In this document: positions 11,589 through 20,099 of the stretch, one piece after another
Position numbering within the stretch: position 1 is the first letter of the stretch
How the letters are laid out: every line of letters begins with the position of its first letter
DNA from: Nocardia crassostreae
GTDB lineage: Bacteria > Actinomycetota > Actinomycetes > Mycobacteriales > Mycobacteriaceae
DNA: 64,000 nt
Direction of reading: 5' to 3'
Assembly (NCBI RefSeq): GCF_001613405.1
Contig: NZ_BDCH01000005.1
Span: forward strand, 1-64,000
Made by a program: the position numbers and the translations under genes
Notes under the pieces: generated by a model
Told to the model about the DNA's origin: nothing
The model's database searches: none
What the model saw: the letters and a program-made list of their open reading frames with translations, nothing else

Positions 11589-11743
11589 GCCGCTTGGCCT
11601 GCCGACCGCGGTCGGCCCGAATGGCCGAGTTGGCCGCCTGCCTCGGGAAGCGCCGCTGGACCGCGGCCGGGTAGGTGCTGGTCTGCTTTCGTATGGGAGT
11701 ACCGCCTTGTCCGTTGAGAATCGGGATGATCGGTGCGAAGTGG

Positions 11744-12307
11744 TCAGGCTCGGTCGAGCCAGGTGACGGTCGTGCCATTGGCGAACTCCTTGCGCTGGGC
11801 GACCTGGAACCGCGTGGGTTTGAACGCGGCCGAGAACATCGGGATGCCGGTGCCCGCGACCACCGGATAGCTCTTGACGATCAGCTGGTCGATCTCGTCC
11901 AGGAGGGTTCCGGCCAGCCACCCGCCGCCGCAGAGCCAGATGTCCTTGCCCGCTTCCTTCTTCAGCTGCCGCACGAGCTCCACCGGATCGCCGGTGACCT
12001 GCTCGACCCCCGGTTCGTCGATGGTGCGCGAGGTCGTGACGACGTACTGCTTCAGATGGGCGTACGGGCTGGCCTGGCCGCCCACCTCGTAGGTGGCACG
12101 ACCCATGAGCACGGTGTCCCATTCCTTGTTCGGCTCGTCGACGGCCATGCCGACCTGCGGGCGCAACACGGTCGGCACCGACTCCGGATACCGGGCGTTG
12201 ATCCAGGCCGCCTGATCCTCGCCGTACGGATAGAAGTCGAACTCCCCCTGCGGACCAGCGATGTAGCCGTCGAGCGAGACCGCGATGTAGTAGACAAGCT
12301 TTCGCAT
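11744..12307 (-). CDS. Dihydrofolate reductase family protein (RibD C-terminal fold)
   Basis: A 187-residue NADPH-dependent reductase-like protein. The N-terminus RKLVYYIAVSLDGYIAG, VLMGRATYEVG and DIWLCGGGWLAGTLL are diagnostic of the YwjB/YyaP branch of the RibD_C/DHFR superfamily. Members are common in actinobacteria and mostly uncharacterised; this is unlikely to be the essential folate enzyme. It is monocistronic and divergent from DUF1918. A perfect 10-bp palindrome lies about 46 bases upstream. Confidence 0.88.
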   Translation of the reverse strand: MRKLVYYIAVSLDGYIAGPQGEFDFYPYGEDQAAWINARYPESVPTVLRPQVGMAVDEPNKEWDTVLMGRATYEVGGQASPYAHLKQYVVTTSRTIDEPGVEQVTGDPVELVRQLKKEAGKDIWLCGGGWLAGTLLDEIDQLIVKSYPVVAGTGIPMFSAAFKPTRFQVAQRKEFANGTTVTWLDRA

Positions 12308-12352
12308 TGTGACCGCCTAGTTTGTTGTACTTCGTTTGTAGTGATTAGGAAT

Positions 12353-12362
12353 GTAGTACTAC
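12353..12362. promoter_or_regulatory. Palindrome GTAGTACTAC upstream of the RibD-type gene
   Basis: A perfect 10-bp palindrome lies in an AT-rich 60-base region just 5' of the reductase gene, and related TTGTA/GTAGT fragments repeat nearby at 12323-12343. It could be an operator for an unlinked repressor; no regulator gene is adjacent. Confidence 0.3.
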
Positions 12363-12400
12363 GTCTGGAGTGGTGTCAACGGGCGAATGTGGCCGGAACC

Positions 12401-12429
12401 TTGTGATGCGCGTCACGAGCGGCGAAAAT
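12401..12429 (+). promoter_or_regulatory. Promoter of the DUF1918 gene, leaderless
   Basis: TTGTGA (12401-12406), a 17-base spacer and GAAAAT (12424-12429) are followed by 7 bases and the ATG at 12437. That spacing places transcription start at the A of the start codon, and no ribosome site is present, which fits a leaderless message. Confidence 0.55.
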
Positions 12430-12436
12430 TTCACTC

Positions 12437-12628
12437 ATGCGAGCAAGCATCGGCGACCAGCTTGTCGTTCACGGACGCAATGTGGGCCTGCCCAATCACA
12501 CCGCCGAGATCATCGAAGTGCGCGGCGAGGATGGCGCGCCGCCCTATGTCGTACGGTTCCCGGACGGGCACGAGAGCCTCGTCTTCCCGGGGCCGGACGC
12601 CGAGGTGCTGCCGCCGGACGGCGGCTAG
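12437..12628 (+). CDS. DUF1918 domain protein
   Basis: A 63-residue protein covering the whole DUF1918 domain: IGDQLVVHGR near the start, then EIIEVRGEDGAPPYVVRFPD and GHESLVFPGPDA. The fold is a small SH3-like barrel. The family is abundant in actinobacteria and its function is not established. The start has no Shine-Dalgarno and appears leaderless. It is followed by 161 bases without a visible terminator before the SRPBCC gene. Confidence 0.9.
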   Translation: MRASIGDQLVVHGRNVGLPNHTAEIIEVRGEDGAPPYVVRFPDGHESLVFPGPDAEVLPPDGG

Positions 12629-12789
12629 GCGACCGATTTTTATCTTTTCGTACGGTTTGTTCCGATTCCCTTGGCTGCCAGCGGTATTCACAGCTCAGCC
12701 CGGCCCGCCGGGTCCCACGGGGCGGTCGACGCAGTTGACTCTCGTAGCGACGCTGGTCACAATCGGGCCTCAAAGCTGGAGGGTTTGGA

Positions 12790-13362
12790 ATGCGTACTAA
12801 GAACGATCACCGGTTCGTCATCGACATCGATCCCGATCAGGTGATGGAGGCGTTGCTCCTGGTCGAGCAACTGCCCGACTGGTCGCCCTCCCACCAGGAC
12901 GTTCGCGTCGCCACCCGCGACAAGCTGGGCCGCCCCAAGCGGGTGTACGTGTCCGCCAACATCATGGGCCGCCCGGACCGGCAGGTCGTCGAATACACCT
13001 GCACCGAGAGCAAGGTCGCCTGGAAGGTCACCGAGAGCAGCGCGGGAGCCGGTGGTCAGGGCTTCTTCGAGCTCGCCGAACTCAAGGACGGCAGCACCGA
13101 GGTCTGGTACCACACCGAGGTCTACCTGCCCATTCCCGCGCCCGGCATGCTGCTCAAGCGTGGCGCACGGCGTGAGGGCGAGGCGACCATCGCCAATTTC
13201 GTGGCCTTCGTCGAGGCGCTCACCGGCGTCGAGGGCCTGGCCGACGGGCCGGCCGATCTCGAGGAAATGCCGTACGCGGATTCTGTTGGCTACGAACCCG
13301 CTACCAACAATCCGTGGCTGCATCACGGCGGGAAGTTCGAGCCGGGCTTCGGCACCGCCTGA
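12790..13362 (+). CDS. SRPBCC-family protein
   Basis: A 190-residue START/Bet v1-like lipid- or ligand-binding fold. The N-terminus HRFVIDIDPDQVMEALLLVEQLPDWSPSH followed by beta strands with VEYTCTESKVAWKV and STEVWYHTEVYLPIP is typical of the mycobacterial/nocardial polyketide cyclase-like branch. GGAGG lies 7-8 bases before the ATG. Ligand and role are unknown. A strong palindrome separates it from the LtrA gene. Confidence 0.82.
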   Translation: MRTKNDHRFVIDIDPDQVMEALLLVEQLPDWSPSHQDVRVATRDKLGRPKRVYVSANIMGRPDRQVVEYTCTESKVAWKVTESSAGAGGQGFFELAELKDGSTEVWYHTEVYLPIPAPGMLLKRGARREGEATIANFVAFVEALTGVEGLADGPADLEEMPYADSVGYEPATNNPWLHHGGKFEPGFGTA

Positions 13363-13405
13363 AAGCCGATAGCGAACACGGCATTCTTGGGGGCTGTTTT
13401 GGGGG

Positions 13406-13420
13406 CTTGCACACTGCAAG
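13406..13420. promoter_or_regulatory. Palindrome CTTGCA-CAC-TGCAAG abutting the LtrA start codon
   Basis: Perfect 6-bp arms with a 3-base centre end on the base before the ATG at 13421. There is no ribosome binding site in between. The element could be a repressor site over the transcription start of a leaderless message, or a small RNA hairpin at the 5' end. Confidence 0.4.
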
Positions 13421-14625
13421 ATGTCCCCTATGCCCGGTGCGCAACGCTCCCGTCTGACGAAGGTCGAAGAGAACGCCTCCGTCACTCAGCTGGAACTCTT
13501 CTTCGACCTGGTGATCGTCTTCGCCTTCACCATGGTCACCGATCTCGCCGCCCACGAGACCACCGCGGTCAATATGCTGCGGGCGCTGCTGATCCTCACC
13601 CTGCTGTGGTGGGCGTGGATCGCCTACTCGTGGCTCGGCAATGTGGTCAAGGCCGATGAGGGCCTGGGGCGAGTGGCCATGTTCGTGGCCATGGGCGCGG
13701 TCTTCGTCATCGCGCTGACCATTCCCGAGGCCTTCCACGATCTGCCCGGCGGCTTCTACGGCCCGCTGGTGTTCGTGATCGCCTATCTCGTGGTTCGCCT
13801 GGTTCATCTGACGATGTTCTGGCTGGCCAGCGCCGATGATGCCCAGTTGCGCGGGCAGGTGGTGCGCTGGGCGGTCGGATCGCTCAGCGTCTCCGGCATT
13901 TTCCTGATCATCGGCGCCTTCGCCGACGGCGGCTGGCAGATCGGACTGTGGTTCGTGGCGCTCGCGGGCGACATGCTGTGGACGCAGTTCGCGGGCACCG
14001 ACTGGCGGCTCAACTCCGTCAAGCACTTCGCCGAACGCTACGGGCTGATCATCATTATCGCGCTGGGCGAATCCATCGTGTCCATCGGCATCGGCGTGGC
14101 CGGGCTGCCCATCGACTGGCCCATCATCGTGGGATCCATGCTGGGACTGGCCGTTTCCGGGCTGCTGTGGTGGGCCTACTTCGATGTGGCCGCGTTGACG
14201 GTGGAGCACGCCATGCACCGTGCCACCGGCGCGCGCCGCATTCAGATCGCGCGAAACTGCTACACCTACTGGCATTTCCCGATGATCGTCGGCGTCATCG
14301 CGCTCTCGCTCGGGCTCAAGAAGGTGCTCAACTACGTGGGCGACGAGACCGACCACACGCTCAGCGACGCACTGCACGGGATTCCGCTGTTCGCGCTGTA
14401 CGGCGGCGTGGTGCTGTATCTGCTCGCGCTGGTTGGGTTCAAGCACTACGCGGCCGGGCAGTTCAGCATGCAGCGCGTGGCGGCGGCGGTGCTGCTATTC
14501 CGCTCGCGAACGTGCTGCCCGCACTGGCCTCGCTGGGCCTGCTGTACGCGGTGCTGGCGGCGCTGATCGGCTGGGAGACGCTGCGGTACCGAGATCCGCG
14601 CGAGCAGATCCGGCACGCCGCCTAG
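13421..14625 (+). CDS. Low temperature requirement A (LtrA) family membrane protein, frameshifted near its end
   Basis: A polytopic membrane protein with the LtrA hallmark VTQLELFFDLVIVFAFT near the N-terminus and about 10-12 hydrophobic segments, including GLIIIIALGESIVSIGIG. The family was named after a Listeria cold-growth gene; its biochemistry is unknown. The frame starting at 13421 ends at 14566 with a Cys/Arg-rich tail unlike the family. The expected C-terminus (IPLANVLPALASLG...) continues in another frame to 14625. One base appears to be missing near 14496. The corrected protein has about 401 residues. Confidence 0.82.
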
Positions 14626-15398
14626 GCGGACGGGAGCCGGTGGTTGATGGACTCCGGCACCACCACCCCGTCGCGCACGGCGTCGCGCATCTGATTGACG
14701 TTCTCCCGCAACACATCGGCGACCAGCTCGTCGGTGCGCGGATCGGCCAGCACCTGGAAGACGATGCGGAAGCTGGCATCGGCGATACCGCGAATGATGT
14801 CCTCGTGGAAGGGGAGATAGCGGACCCGGCCCAATTGCGGGTCCTTGCGGATGAGTTCGACGATCATCTCGTCGATCTCACCGCGATTCTCCTCCAGCGC
14901 ATTGGCGATATTGCGGGTGTAGTGGCCGGTGCGCAGCACATGGGCCACCTCGTCCAGGACCGCCATGGTGATCGGGCGCTTGATGGTCTCGACAATGGTG
15001 CCCACCGAACGGTTCACGATGGCGGCGGTGATCCGGTCCCCGAAGGCGCGGTCGGCCACGCGGGCCAGGCGGACCAGGATCACCACGATGCGCAGCAGCC
15101 GGAAGGCCCGGAAGAAGGGGCTGGTCACCGGGATCATGCCCAGCACCTCGTACCAGTAGACGAACGGGAAGGTCCAGCTCCAGCCCTCGCGCCGCCAGCG
15201 CCACAGGAATTCGGCCGCGAAGATCGCGCAGATGGCGTAGTCGAGAATCTGGATGGTGCGGTAGGTGCCGCCGGAGACCTCGAAGAAGGTCACCCACACC
15301 ACGAGGACGACCGAGACGATCGCCAGGGCGAGCATGAGCCAGTCCGTCCACAGGGCGGGCGGTTTGCGCGGGAACTCCGGTGCACTGGCCTCGATCAC
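14622..15398 (-). CDS. Voltage-sensor-like (Ion_trans) membrane protein without a pore
   Basis: Four hydrophobic segments match S1-S4 of the ion transport superfamily: S1 WLMLALAIVSVVLVVWVTFF, S2 with acidic FAAEFLWRW, S3 around YWYEVLGMIPV, and S4 with arginines every third residue (RAFRLLRIVVILVRLARV). No S5-P-S6 pore or selectivity-filter motif follows; instead there is a soluble helical domain of about 130 residues. The frame opens to a TTG at 15485, but GGAAGGGG lies 5 bases before GTG 15398, which is preferred (258 residues). Its stop overlaps that of LtrA. Function unknown. Confidence 0.75.
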   Translation of the reverse strand: MIEASAPEFPRKPPALWTDWLMLALAIVSVVLVVWVTFFEVSGGTYRTIQILDYAICAIFAAEFLWRWRREGWSWTFPFVYWYEVLGMIPVTSPFFRAFRLLRIVVILVRLARVADRAFGDRITAAIVNRSVGTIVETIKRPITMAVLDEVAHVLRTGHYTRNIANALEENRGEIDEMIVELIRKDPQLGRVRYLPFHEDIIRGIADASFRIVFQVLADPRTDELVADVLRENVNQMRDAVRDGVVVPESINHRLPSA

Positions 15399-15548
15399 GC
15401 TGACCCCTTCCACATCGAACGGTCCCGCGCCAGCGTAATCGGCTCCGCCGAGCCGATCATGAATCGCGAAAAGTCCGCGTGGCAATTTTCCCGCTAGGGC
15501 GGTTTTCCGCTCAGCAGAAGTCCACAGCGGTACAACTCTCGAAGCTCT

Positions 15549-15565
15549 CGGGGGCTTCGCCCCCG
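15549..15565. terminator. GC hairpin downstream of the GMC oxidoreductase
   Basis: CGGGGGC-TTC-GCCCCCG is followed by further CCCCC/GGGGG blocks to 15586. It lies 25 bases after the stop of the minus-strand oxidoreductase. There is no T-run, so terminator activity is an inference; it resembles G-rich intergenic hairpins seen elsewhere in the window (40704). Confidence 0.5.
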
Positions 15566-15589
15566 AACCCCCGACACCAGGGGGTGGGA

Positions 15590-17218
15590 CTACCGGCCCG
15601 CACCGATAATGGCTTCGATATTCCGTTCAGCCACAGCGGTAATCGTCAGCGATGGGTTCACCGTGGCCGTGCTGCCGGGCAGGGCCGCGCCGTCCATGAC
15701 GTAGAGACCCGGATGCCCGTGGACGCGGCCGTTGGCATCGGTGGCCCGGCCCAGCACCGCGCCGCCGAGGGGGTGGGCGGTGAAGAGGGCATTGGCGTCG
15801 TAGCCGATCAGGCTGTAGTCGACCGAGGAGCCGCCCTTGGCGGCAATGCGGTCGTCCACGGTGCGGCAGGCGGCCAGCACCTGATCCTGCGTGGCGCGCG
15901 ACCAGGACAGGCCGACCAAATCGCTGCCGCGGTTGTAGCCGAAGCGGGCGCGGGTCGAATCCAGCACCATGCCCAGCGAGGCAATGGCGCCGGTCTCCAC
16001 GGGAATGCCCGGGACGTACCAGTTTTCGAGCGTCAGCGGGGCGCCCGAGGAGTCGAAGATGCGGCTGGCGCTGGGCACGCCGCCGCCGGTCCCGGTCGGG
16101 GTGCTGAAGCTGCGCGCCAGCACCACATCGCCATTGGTGCCCCAGCCGTCGCCGATGTGCTCGTTGAGGCGCGGCAGCGCGCCGGTGGCCTGTGCGCGCA
16201 CCAGCAGTTCGGAGGTGCCGACCGAGCCCGCGCCCAGGAACAGGCGATTACAGGTCAGGGTGCGGGTGGCCTGCACCTGGCCGGTGGGGGCCAGCTTCGT
16301 CACCGTGACGACATACTTGCCATTGGCGTCCTGGCCGATGGAATCCACCCGATGCCCCGGGTAGATCGCGGACCTGCCGGTGGCCTCCGCGTAGCGCAGA
16401 TAGTTCTGGTTCAGATCGAACTTGGCGCCATTGGAATTGCCGAGATTGCTGCGCGAGGCGGTCGCCGACGCGCGCGAGCCGCCCGCCAGCTCGGCCCGGA
16501 TGACATCCCAGTTGAAGATCGAATCATTGGCCTGCGGTTCATAACCCGCGGCCCGCACCTGCTGATCCCAGATCCGGGAGTGCGCGAAGGGCGCGGAGTT
16601 GTACACATCCGCGGGCATGGGGCTCAGCCGCAGCATCTGCCGCACCCGCGGGTAGTAGACCCGCTCCAGTTCGTCGTAGTTCACGACGCCGCCGAAGACG
16701 CTGTCGAACAGGTGCTTCGGCGGAGCCACCATGGCTCCGGTGAAGATGACCGAGCCGCCGCCGACGGCCGCGGCCCGCCACACATCGATGCCGGGATACT
16801 CGGTGACGTCGAGCACACCGCCGAACGAGGCGAAGGACATGGGCACCTTGGTGACGCCGGTGAAGCTGGTGCGATGCCAGAAGCCGCGGCCGTCGGGCAG
16901 ATCGTCGCCGGTGAAGATCTCCCGCCACGGATCATTGGGCCAGCGCGAGCCGCGCTCCAGCACCGTATTCTGCACCCCGGCCTCGGCCAAGCGCAAGGCC
17001 GTGACGGCCGCACCGAAGCCGGAGCCGATGACGATGGCTTCCGAGTGTTCCGGCGGATTCGGCAGGGGCTCAAAGATTTCCGGCACCCAGTCCTGGAACA
17101 GCGCGTTCCAGACCGGACTGGCCGACGCGGGGCCCGCGCCGCGCACGGCGGCACCCGTCCCGACTCCCGCCAGCAGAGCCGCCACCCCGGCAGCCTTCAA
17201 CACGGCGCGCCTGCGCAA
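15590..17218 (-). CDS. Tat-exported GMC oxidoreductase, cholesterol-oxidase-like
   Basis: A secreted FAD enzyme resembling type I cholesterol oxidases, which oxidise and isomerise 3-beta-hydroxysteroids. It has a twin-arginine leader (RRRAVLKAAG), the dinucleotide-fold motif IGSGFGAAVTALRLAEAG and the conserved ends AHPLGGAVLG and NPSLTITAVAERN, which carry the active-site His and Asn. The frame opens to GTG 17257, but GGGAGGTGG sits 6 bases before TTG 17218, giving a leader that begins MRRRAVLK. Length of about 542 residues is typical. The true substrate may be cholesterol or another sterol; no steroid genes are adjacent. Confidence 0.88.
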   Translation of the reverse strand: MRRRAVLKAAGVAALLAGVGTGAAVRGAGPASASPVWNALFQDWVPEIFEPLPNPPEHSEAIVIGSGFGAAVTALRLAEAGVQNTVLERGSRWPNDPWREIFTGDDLPDGRGFWHRTSFTGVTKVPMSFASFGGVLDVTEYPGIDVWRAAAVGGGSVIFTGAMVAPPKHLFDSVFGGVVNYDELERVYYPRVRQMLRLSPMPADVYNSAPFAHSRIWDQQVRAAGYEPQANDSIFNWDVIRAELAGGSRASATASRSNLGNSNGAKFDLNQNYLRYAEATGRSAIYPGHRVDSIGQDANGKYVVTVTKLAPTGQVQATRTLTCNRLFLGAGSVGTSELLVRAQATGALPRLNEHIGDGWGTNGDVVLARSFSTPTGTGGGVPSASRIFDSSGAPLTLENWYVPGIPVETGAIASLGMVLDSTRARFGYNRGSDLVGLSWSRATQDQVLAACRTVDDRIAAKGGSSVDYSLIGYDANALFTAHPLGGAVLGRATDANGRVHGHPGLYVMDGAALPGSTATVNPSLTITAVAERNIEAIIGAGR

Positions 17219-17340
17219 CCGGCCACCTCCCTCGTCACGTATGGCCGCGCGCGACACTACCGGCCGGACGGCGGCTGCTCAACACGTTCGAAAAGATTCG
17301 CTTCCCGCCCATGCCCATCGGCTATGGGTAGCCGGATCGG

Positions 17341-18051
17341 CTAGGCGCGCAACCGCTCCCGGCGCAGCTGCTCGACCTCCGGAAGATCCAGTGGCGGCAG
17401 CGAATCCACGCCGAGGGCGCGGGCGAGCAGCAGGTCGGCGAGCTCGGGATTGCGGGCCAGCGCCGGGCCGTGCATGTAGGTGCCGATGACCGAGCCCTGC
17501 ACCACGCCCTCGAGGTTGTCGCCCACGCCATTGCCGACGCCGCGGGTGACCCGGGCCAGGCCGGTGGCCTCGCCGCCGAGTTTGGTTCCGCCCCGGTGGT
17601 TTTCGAAGCCGGTGAGGGGCTGGGAGAGGCCGGGGATCAGGGGCGTGGTGGCCACCTCGCCGATGGCGCGCTTGTCCTGTGGCGAGGTGGTGACGTCGAT
17701 GAGGCCGAAGCCGTCCACGCGCTCGCCCGAGGAGGTCTCGTACCAGTGGCCGAGCACCTGGATGGCGGCGCAGATGGCGAGCGCCGGAGCGCCGCGCCCG
17801 GCGGCCTGTTGCAGGCCCGGATAGCGCTGCAGGTGGCGGGTGGCCAGGCGCTGCGCGGAATCCTCCGCGCCGCCGAGGGTGTAGATGTCGAGCGAGTCGG
17901 GAACCGGGTCGCTCAGGGAGATGTCGACGATCTCGGCGTCGTAGCCGCGCATGCGGGCGCGCTGGCGCAGTACGACGGCATTGCCGCCGTCGCCGTAGGT
18001 GCCCATGACATCGGGCAGGACGAGGCCGATTCGAAGCGTTGATTCGCTCAT
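17341..18051 (-). CDS. gatD: Lipid II isoglutaminyl synthase, glutaminase subunit
   Basis: GatD supplies ammonia from glutamine to MurT, which amidates D-Glu of lipid II to D-isoglutamine in the cytoplasm. The 236-residue protein is a CobB/CobQ-type class I amidotransferase with nucleophile Cys94 in AICAAIQVLG and His194 in TYMHGPALARN. The frame opens to 18081, but MSESTLRIGL at 18051 matches the usual N-terminus. It is 70 bases after murT on the same strand, the conserved gene order. Confidence 0.95.
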   Translation of the reverse strand: MSESTLRIGLVLPDVMGTYGDGGNAVVLRQRARMRGYDAEIVDISLSDPVPDSLDIYTLGGAEDSAQRLATRHLQRYPGLQQAAGRGAPALAICAAIQVLGHWYETSSGERVDGFGLIDVTTSPQDKRAIGEVATTPLIPGLSQPLTGFENHRGGTKLGGEATGLARVTRGVGNGVGDNLEGVVQGSVIGTYMHGPALARNPELADLLLARALGVDSLPPLDLPEVEQLRRERLRA

Positions 18052-18121
18052 GCTGTGCCCTTTCGCGCATGACTGGAGCACTCCGTGGTTACGCTCCGCT
18101 GCCGCCTCCGTGCTTGACCAT

Positions 18122-19369
18122 TCATGCGCCGGCGGCCGCCTTCTCTTCCAGGTCGCGGTTCAGATCGCGGAACGCGGTGTAGTTGGCGAGCACCTCCACC
18201 CGGCCCGGCGGGCAGGAGGCGATGGCGCGCAAGGGATCCGCGACGGTGGTGTGGTCGACCCCGGCATAGGTGAGGCGCACGGCGAGGTCGGTGGCGCGCT
18301 CACCGGCGGCGACCACCTGGGTGCCCTCGAAATGCTCGAAGCGGACGTCCCAGAGCCAGGACAGGTCCTCACCGTCGGGCACCTGGCCGTTGACCGCGAT
18401 GACCAGACCCGTTGCGGCGGGATCGATCATGGACAGCGCCTCCTGCCAGCCCGCCGGATTCTTGGCCAGCAGCAGGCGGGCGGTGTGGCCGTTGATCTCG
18501 ACGGTGCGGTAGCGGCCCGCGATCTCGCGCACGGTGGCCGCCGCCGCGGTGGCCTGCGCCGGATCCGCGCCTATGGCCACCGCCGCCGCGACCGCCTGGG
18601 CGGCGTTGCCGCGATTGGCGCGCCCCGGAAGGGCAAGGGCGAGCGGGATTTCCAAGCCGTCGGGCCCGTACAGGGTGTGCTCGTCGACGCGCCACTGCGG
18701 TTCGGGGCGCTTGAAGTCCGCACCGGTGCTGTACCAGTGCTCGCCCTCCCACACGATGGGCTCGCCGCTGCGCGGGCAGCTGGTGGCGTCCACCGCCCAG
18801 CCGCTGCCCGCCGACACCCACACCACATTCGGGTGGTCGTAGGCGATGGAGGTGACCAGGACGTCGTCGCAGTTGGCGATGAGGACGGCATCCGGATGCT
18901 TGGCCATACCGGCGCGCAGGCGGCGTTCGATCATATTGATCTCGCCGACCCGGTCCAGCTGATCGCGGGACAGATTGAGCAGCACCACGGCGGACGGGTT
19001 CAGCGCGTCGGCGACGTGCGGGAGGTGCAGTTCGTCGACCTCGATGGCGGCCAGCGGCGCGGTGCGATTCGCGGTCAGCGCGGCCACGATTCCGGCATCC
19101 ATATTCGCGCCGTCGGCCTGGGTGGCGACCGCGCCCAGGGTCTGTAGCGCCGCGGTGGTCATGCGGGTGGTGGTCGATTTGCCATTGGTGCCGGTGACCA
19201 GCACCGTGCGGCGGCCACGGCCCAGCTGGGTCATGATCGTCGGATCGATCTTGAGCGCGATCAGGCCGCCGATCATGGAGCCTTTACCGCGCCCGGCCGC
19301 CTGCGAGGCCCACGAGGCCGCCGTCGCCGCCCGCAACGCCACTCGTCCGCGCATCGAGATGTCTGCCAC
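18122..19369 (-). CDS. murT: Lipid II isoglutaminyl synthase, Mur-ligase subunit
   Basis: The ATP-dependent Mur-ligase-like partner of GatD activates the alpha-carboxyl of D-Glu in lipid II. The 415-residue protein has the P-loop GTNGKSTTT (60-68), Mur central-domain motifs (EVDELHLP, LNLSRDQLD) and the C-terminal DUF1727 region. The staphylococcal enzyme has a four-cysteine zinc ribbon; here only Cys198 (SCPRSGEP) remains at that position, which I believe is shared with mycobacterial MurT. It is the first gene of the murT-gatD pair. Confidence 0.95.
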   Translation of the reverse strand: MADISMRGRVALRAATAASWASQAAGRGKGSMIGGLIALKIDPTIMTQLGRGRRTVLVTGTNGKSTTTRMTTAALQTLGAVATQADGANMDAGIVAALTANRTAPLAAIEVDELHLPHVADALNPSAVVLLNLSRDQLDRVGEINMIERRLRAGMAKHPDAVLIANCDDVLVTSIAYDHPNVVWVSAGSGWAVDATSCPRSGEPIVWEGEHWYSTGADFKRPEPQWRVDEHTLYGPDGLEIPLALALPGRANRGNAAQAVAAAVAIGADPAQATAAAATVREIAGRYRTVEINGHTARLLLAKNPAGWQEALSMIDPAATGLVIAVNGQVPDGEDLSWLWDVRFEHFEGTQVVAAGERATDLAVRLTYAGVDHTTVADPLRAIASCPPGRVEVLANYTAFRDLNRDLEEKAAAGA

Positions 19370-19406
19370 GACGCGAGTTTATGGGGATGGCGAGTGTGAC
19401 GTGCGA

Positions 19407-20027
19407 TCAGGTGTTGTAGAGCAGCTTCTCGTAGGCGACGCCGTAGTGCGCCTCCAATTCCTCCAGCGTCTCGGTGATCTGCGGCTGCACTTCCTTCGCC
19501 AGCTGCGCCGGACCGGGCAGGGTGACCTCGGCCCACTCCTCGGGCTGCCACAGCTTGCTGCGCAGGAACGCCTTGGCGCAGTGGTGGAAGATGGTGTCGA
19601 TATCGACCTCGATGGCCAGAATCGGGCGATGCCCGCGCACCACCATGTCGTCGAAGTACGGTGCGTCCCGGATCAGGCGGGCCCGGCCGTTGATGCGCAG
19701 GGTTTCACCGCGGCCCGGAATCAGGAAGATCACGCCCACATGCGGATTGCTCAGGATGTTGAGATAGCCGTCCGCGCGGCGATTGCCCGGACGCTCAGGA
19801 ATGGCGATGGTCTTGTCATCGAGCACCCGGACGAAACCGGCGGGATCGCCCTTCGGGGAGGCATCGCAATTGCCTTCAGCGTCACTGGTGGCCAGCACCA
19901 GGAACGGGGAGGCCGCGATCCACTCCCGGTCGCGGGGATGCAGGAGGGGGCGTTCCTTCTTGACGGTACGGTCGGCGGGCGTACCCAGGAGTTCACGCAG
20001 TTCGGCAGGGTCGGTGATCTCGCTCAT
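19407..20027 (-). CDS. PPOX-class FMN flavoprotein (MSMEG_1061-like)
   Basis: A split-barrel flavoprotein of 206 residues related to pyridoxamine 5'-phosphate oxidase. Recognisable parts are FLVLATSDAEGNCDASPKGD, KTIAIPERPGNRRADGYLN and NPHVGVIFLIPGRGETLRING, which match the MSMEG_1061 family. Such proteins bind FMN or F420 and reduce or bind small molecules; the substrate is unknown. The ATG at 20027 is preferred over the one at 20060, by comparison with the family. It is 37 bases from murT, facing the same way. Confidence 0.85.
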   Translation of the reverse strand: MSEITDPAELRELLGTPADRTVKKERPLLHPRDREWIAASPFLVLATSDAEGNCDASPKGDPAGFVRVLDDKTIAIPERPGNRRADGYLNILSNPHVGVIFLIPGRGETLRINGRARLIRDAPYFDDMVVRGHRPILAIEVDIDTIFHHCAKAFLRSKLWQPEEWAEVTLPGPAQLAKEVQPQITETLEELEAHYGVAYEKLLYNT

Positions 20028-20099
20028 GATTCGATTCAACGGCGAACCGCGCTGGTTCACCAGTGATTTGTGAGAAACCCGACCGGGCCGCGCGGCGCG

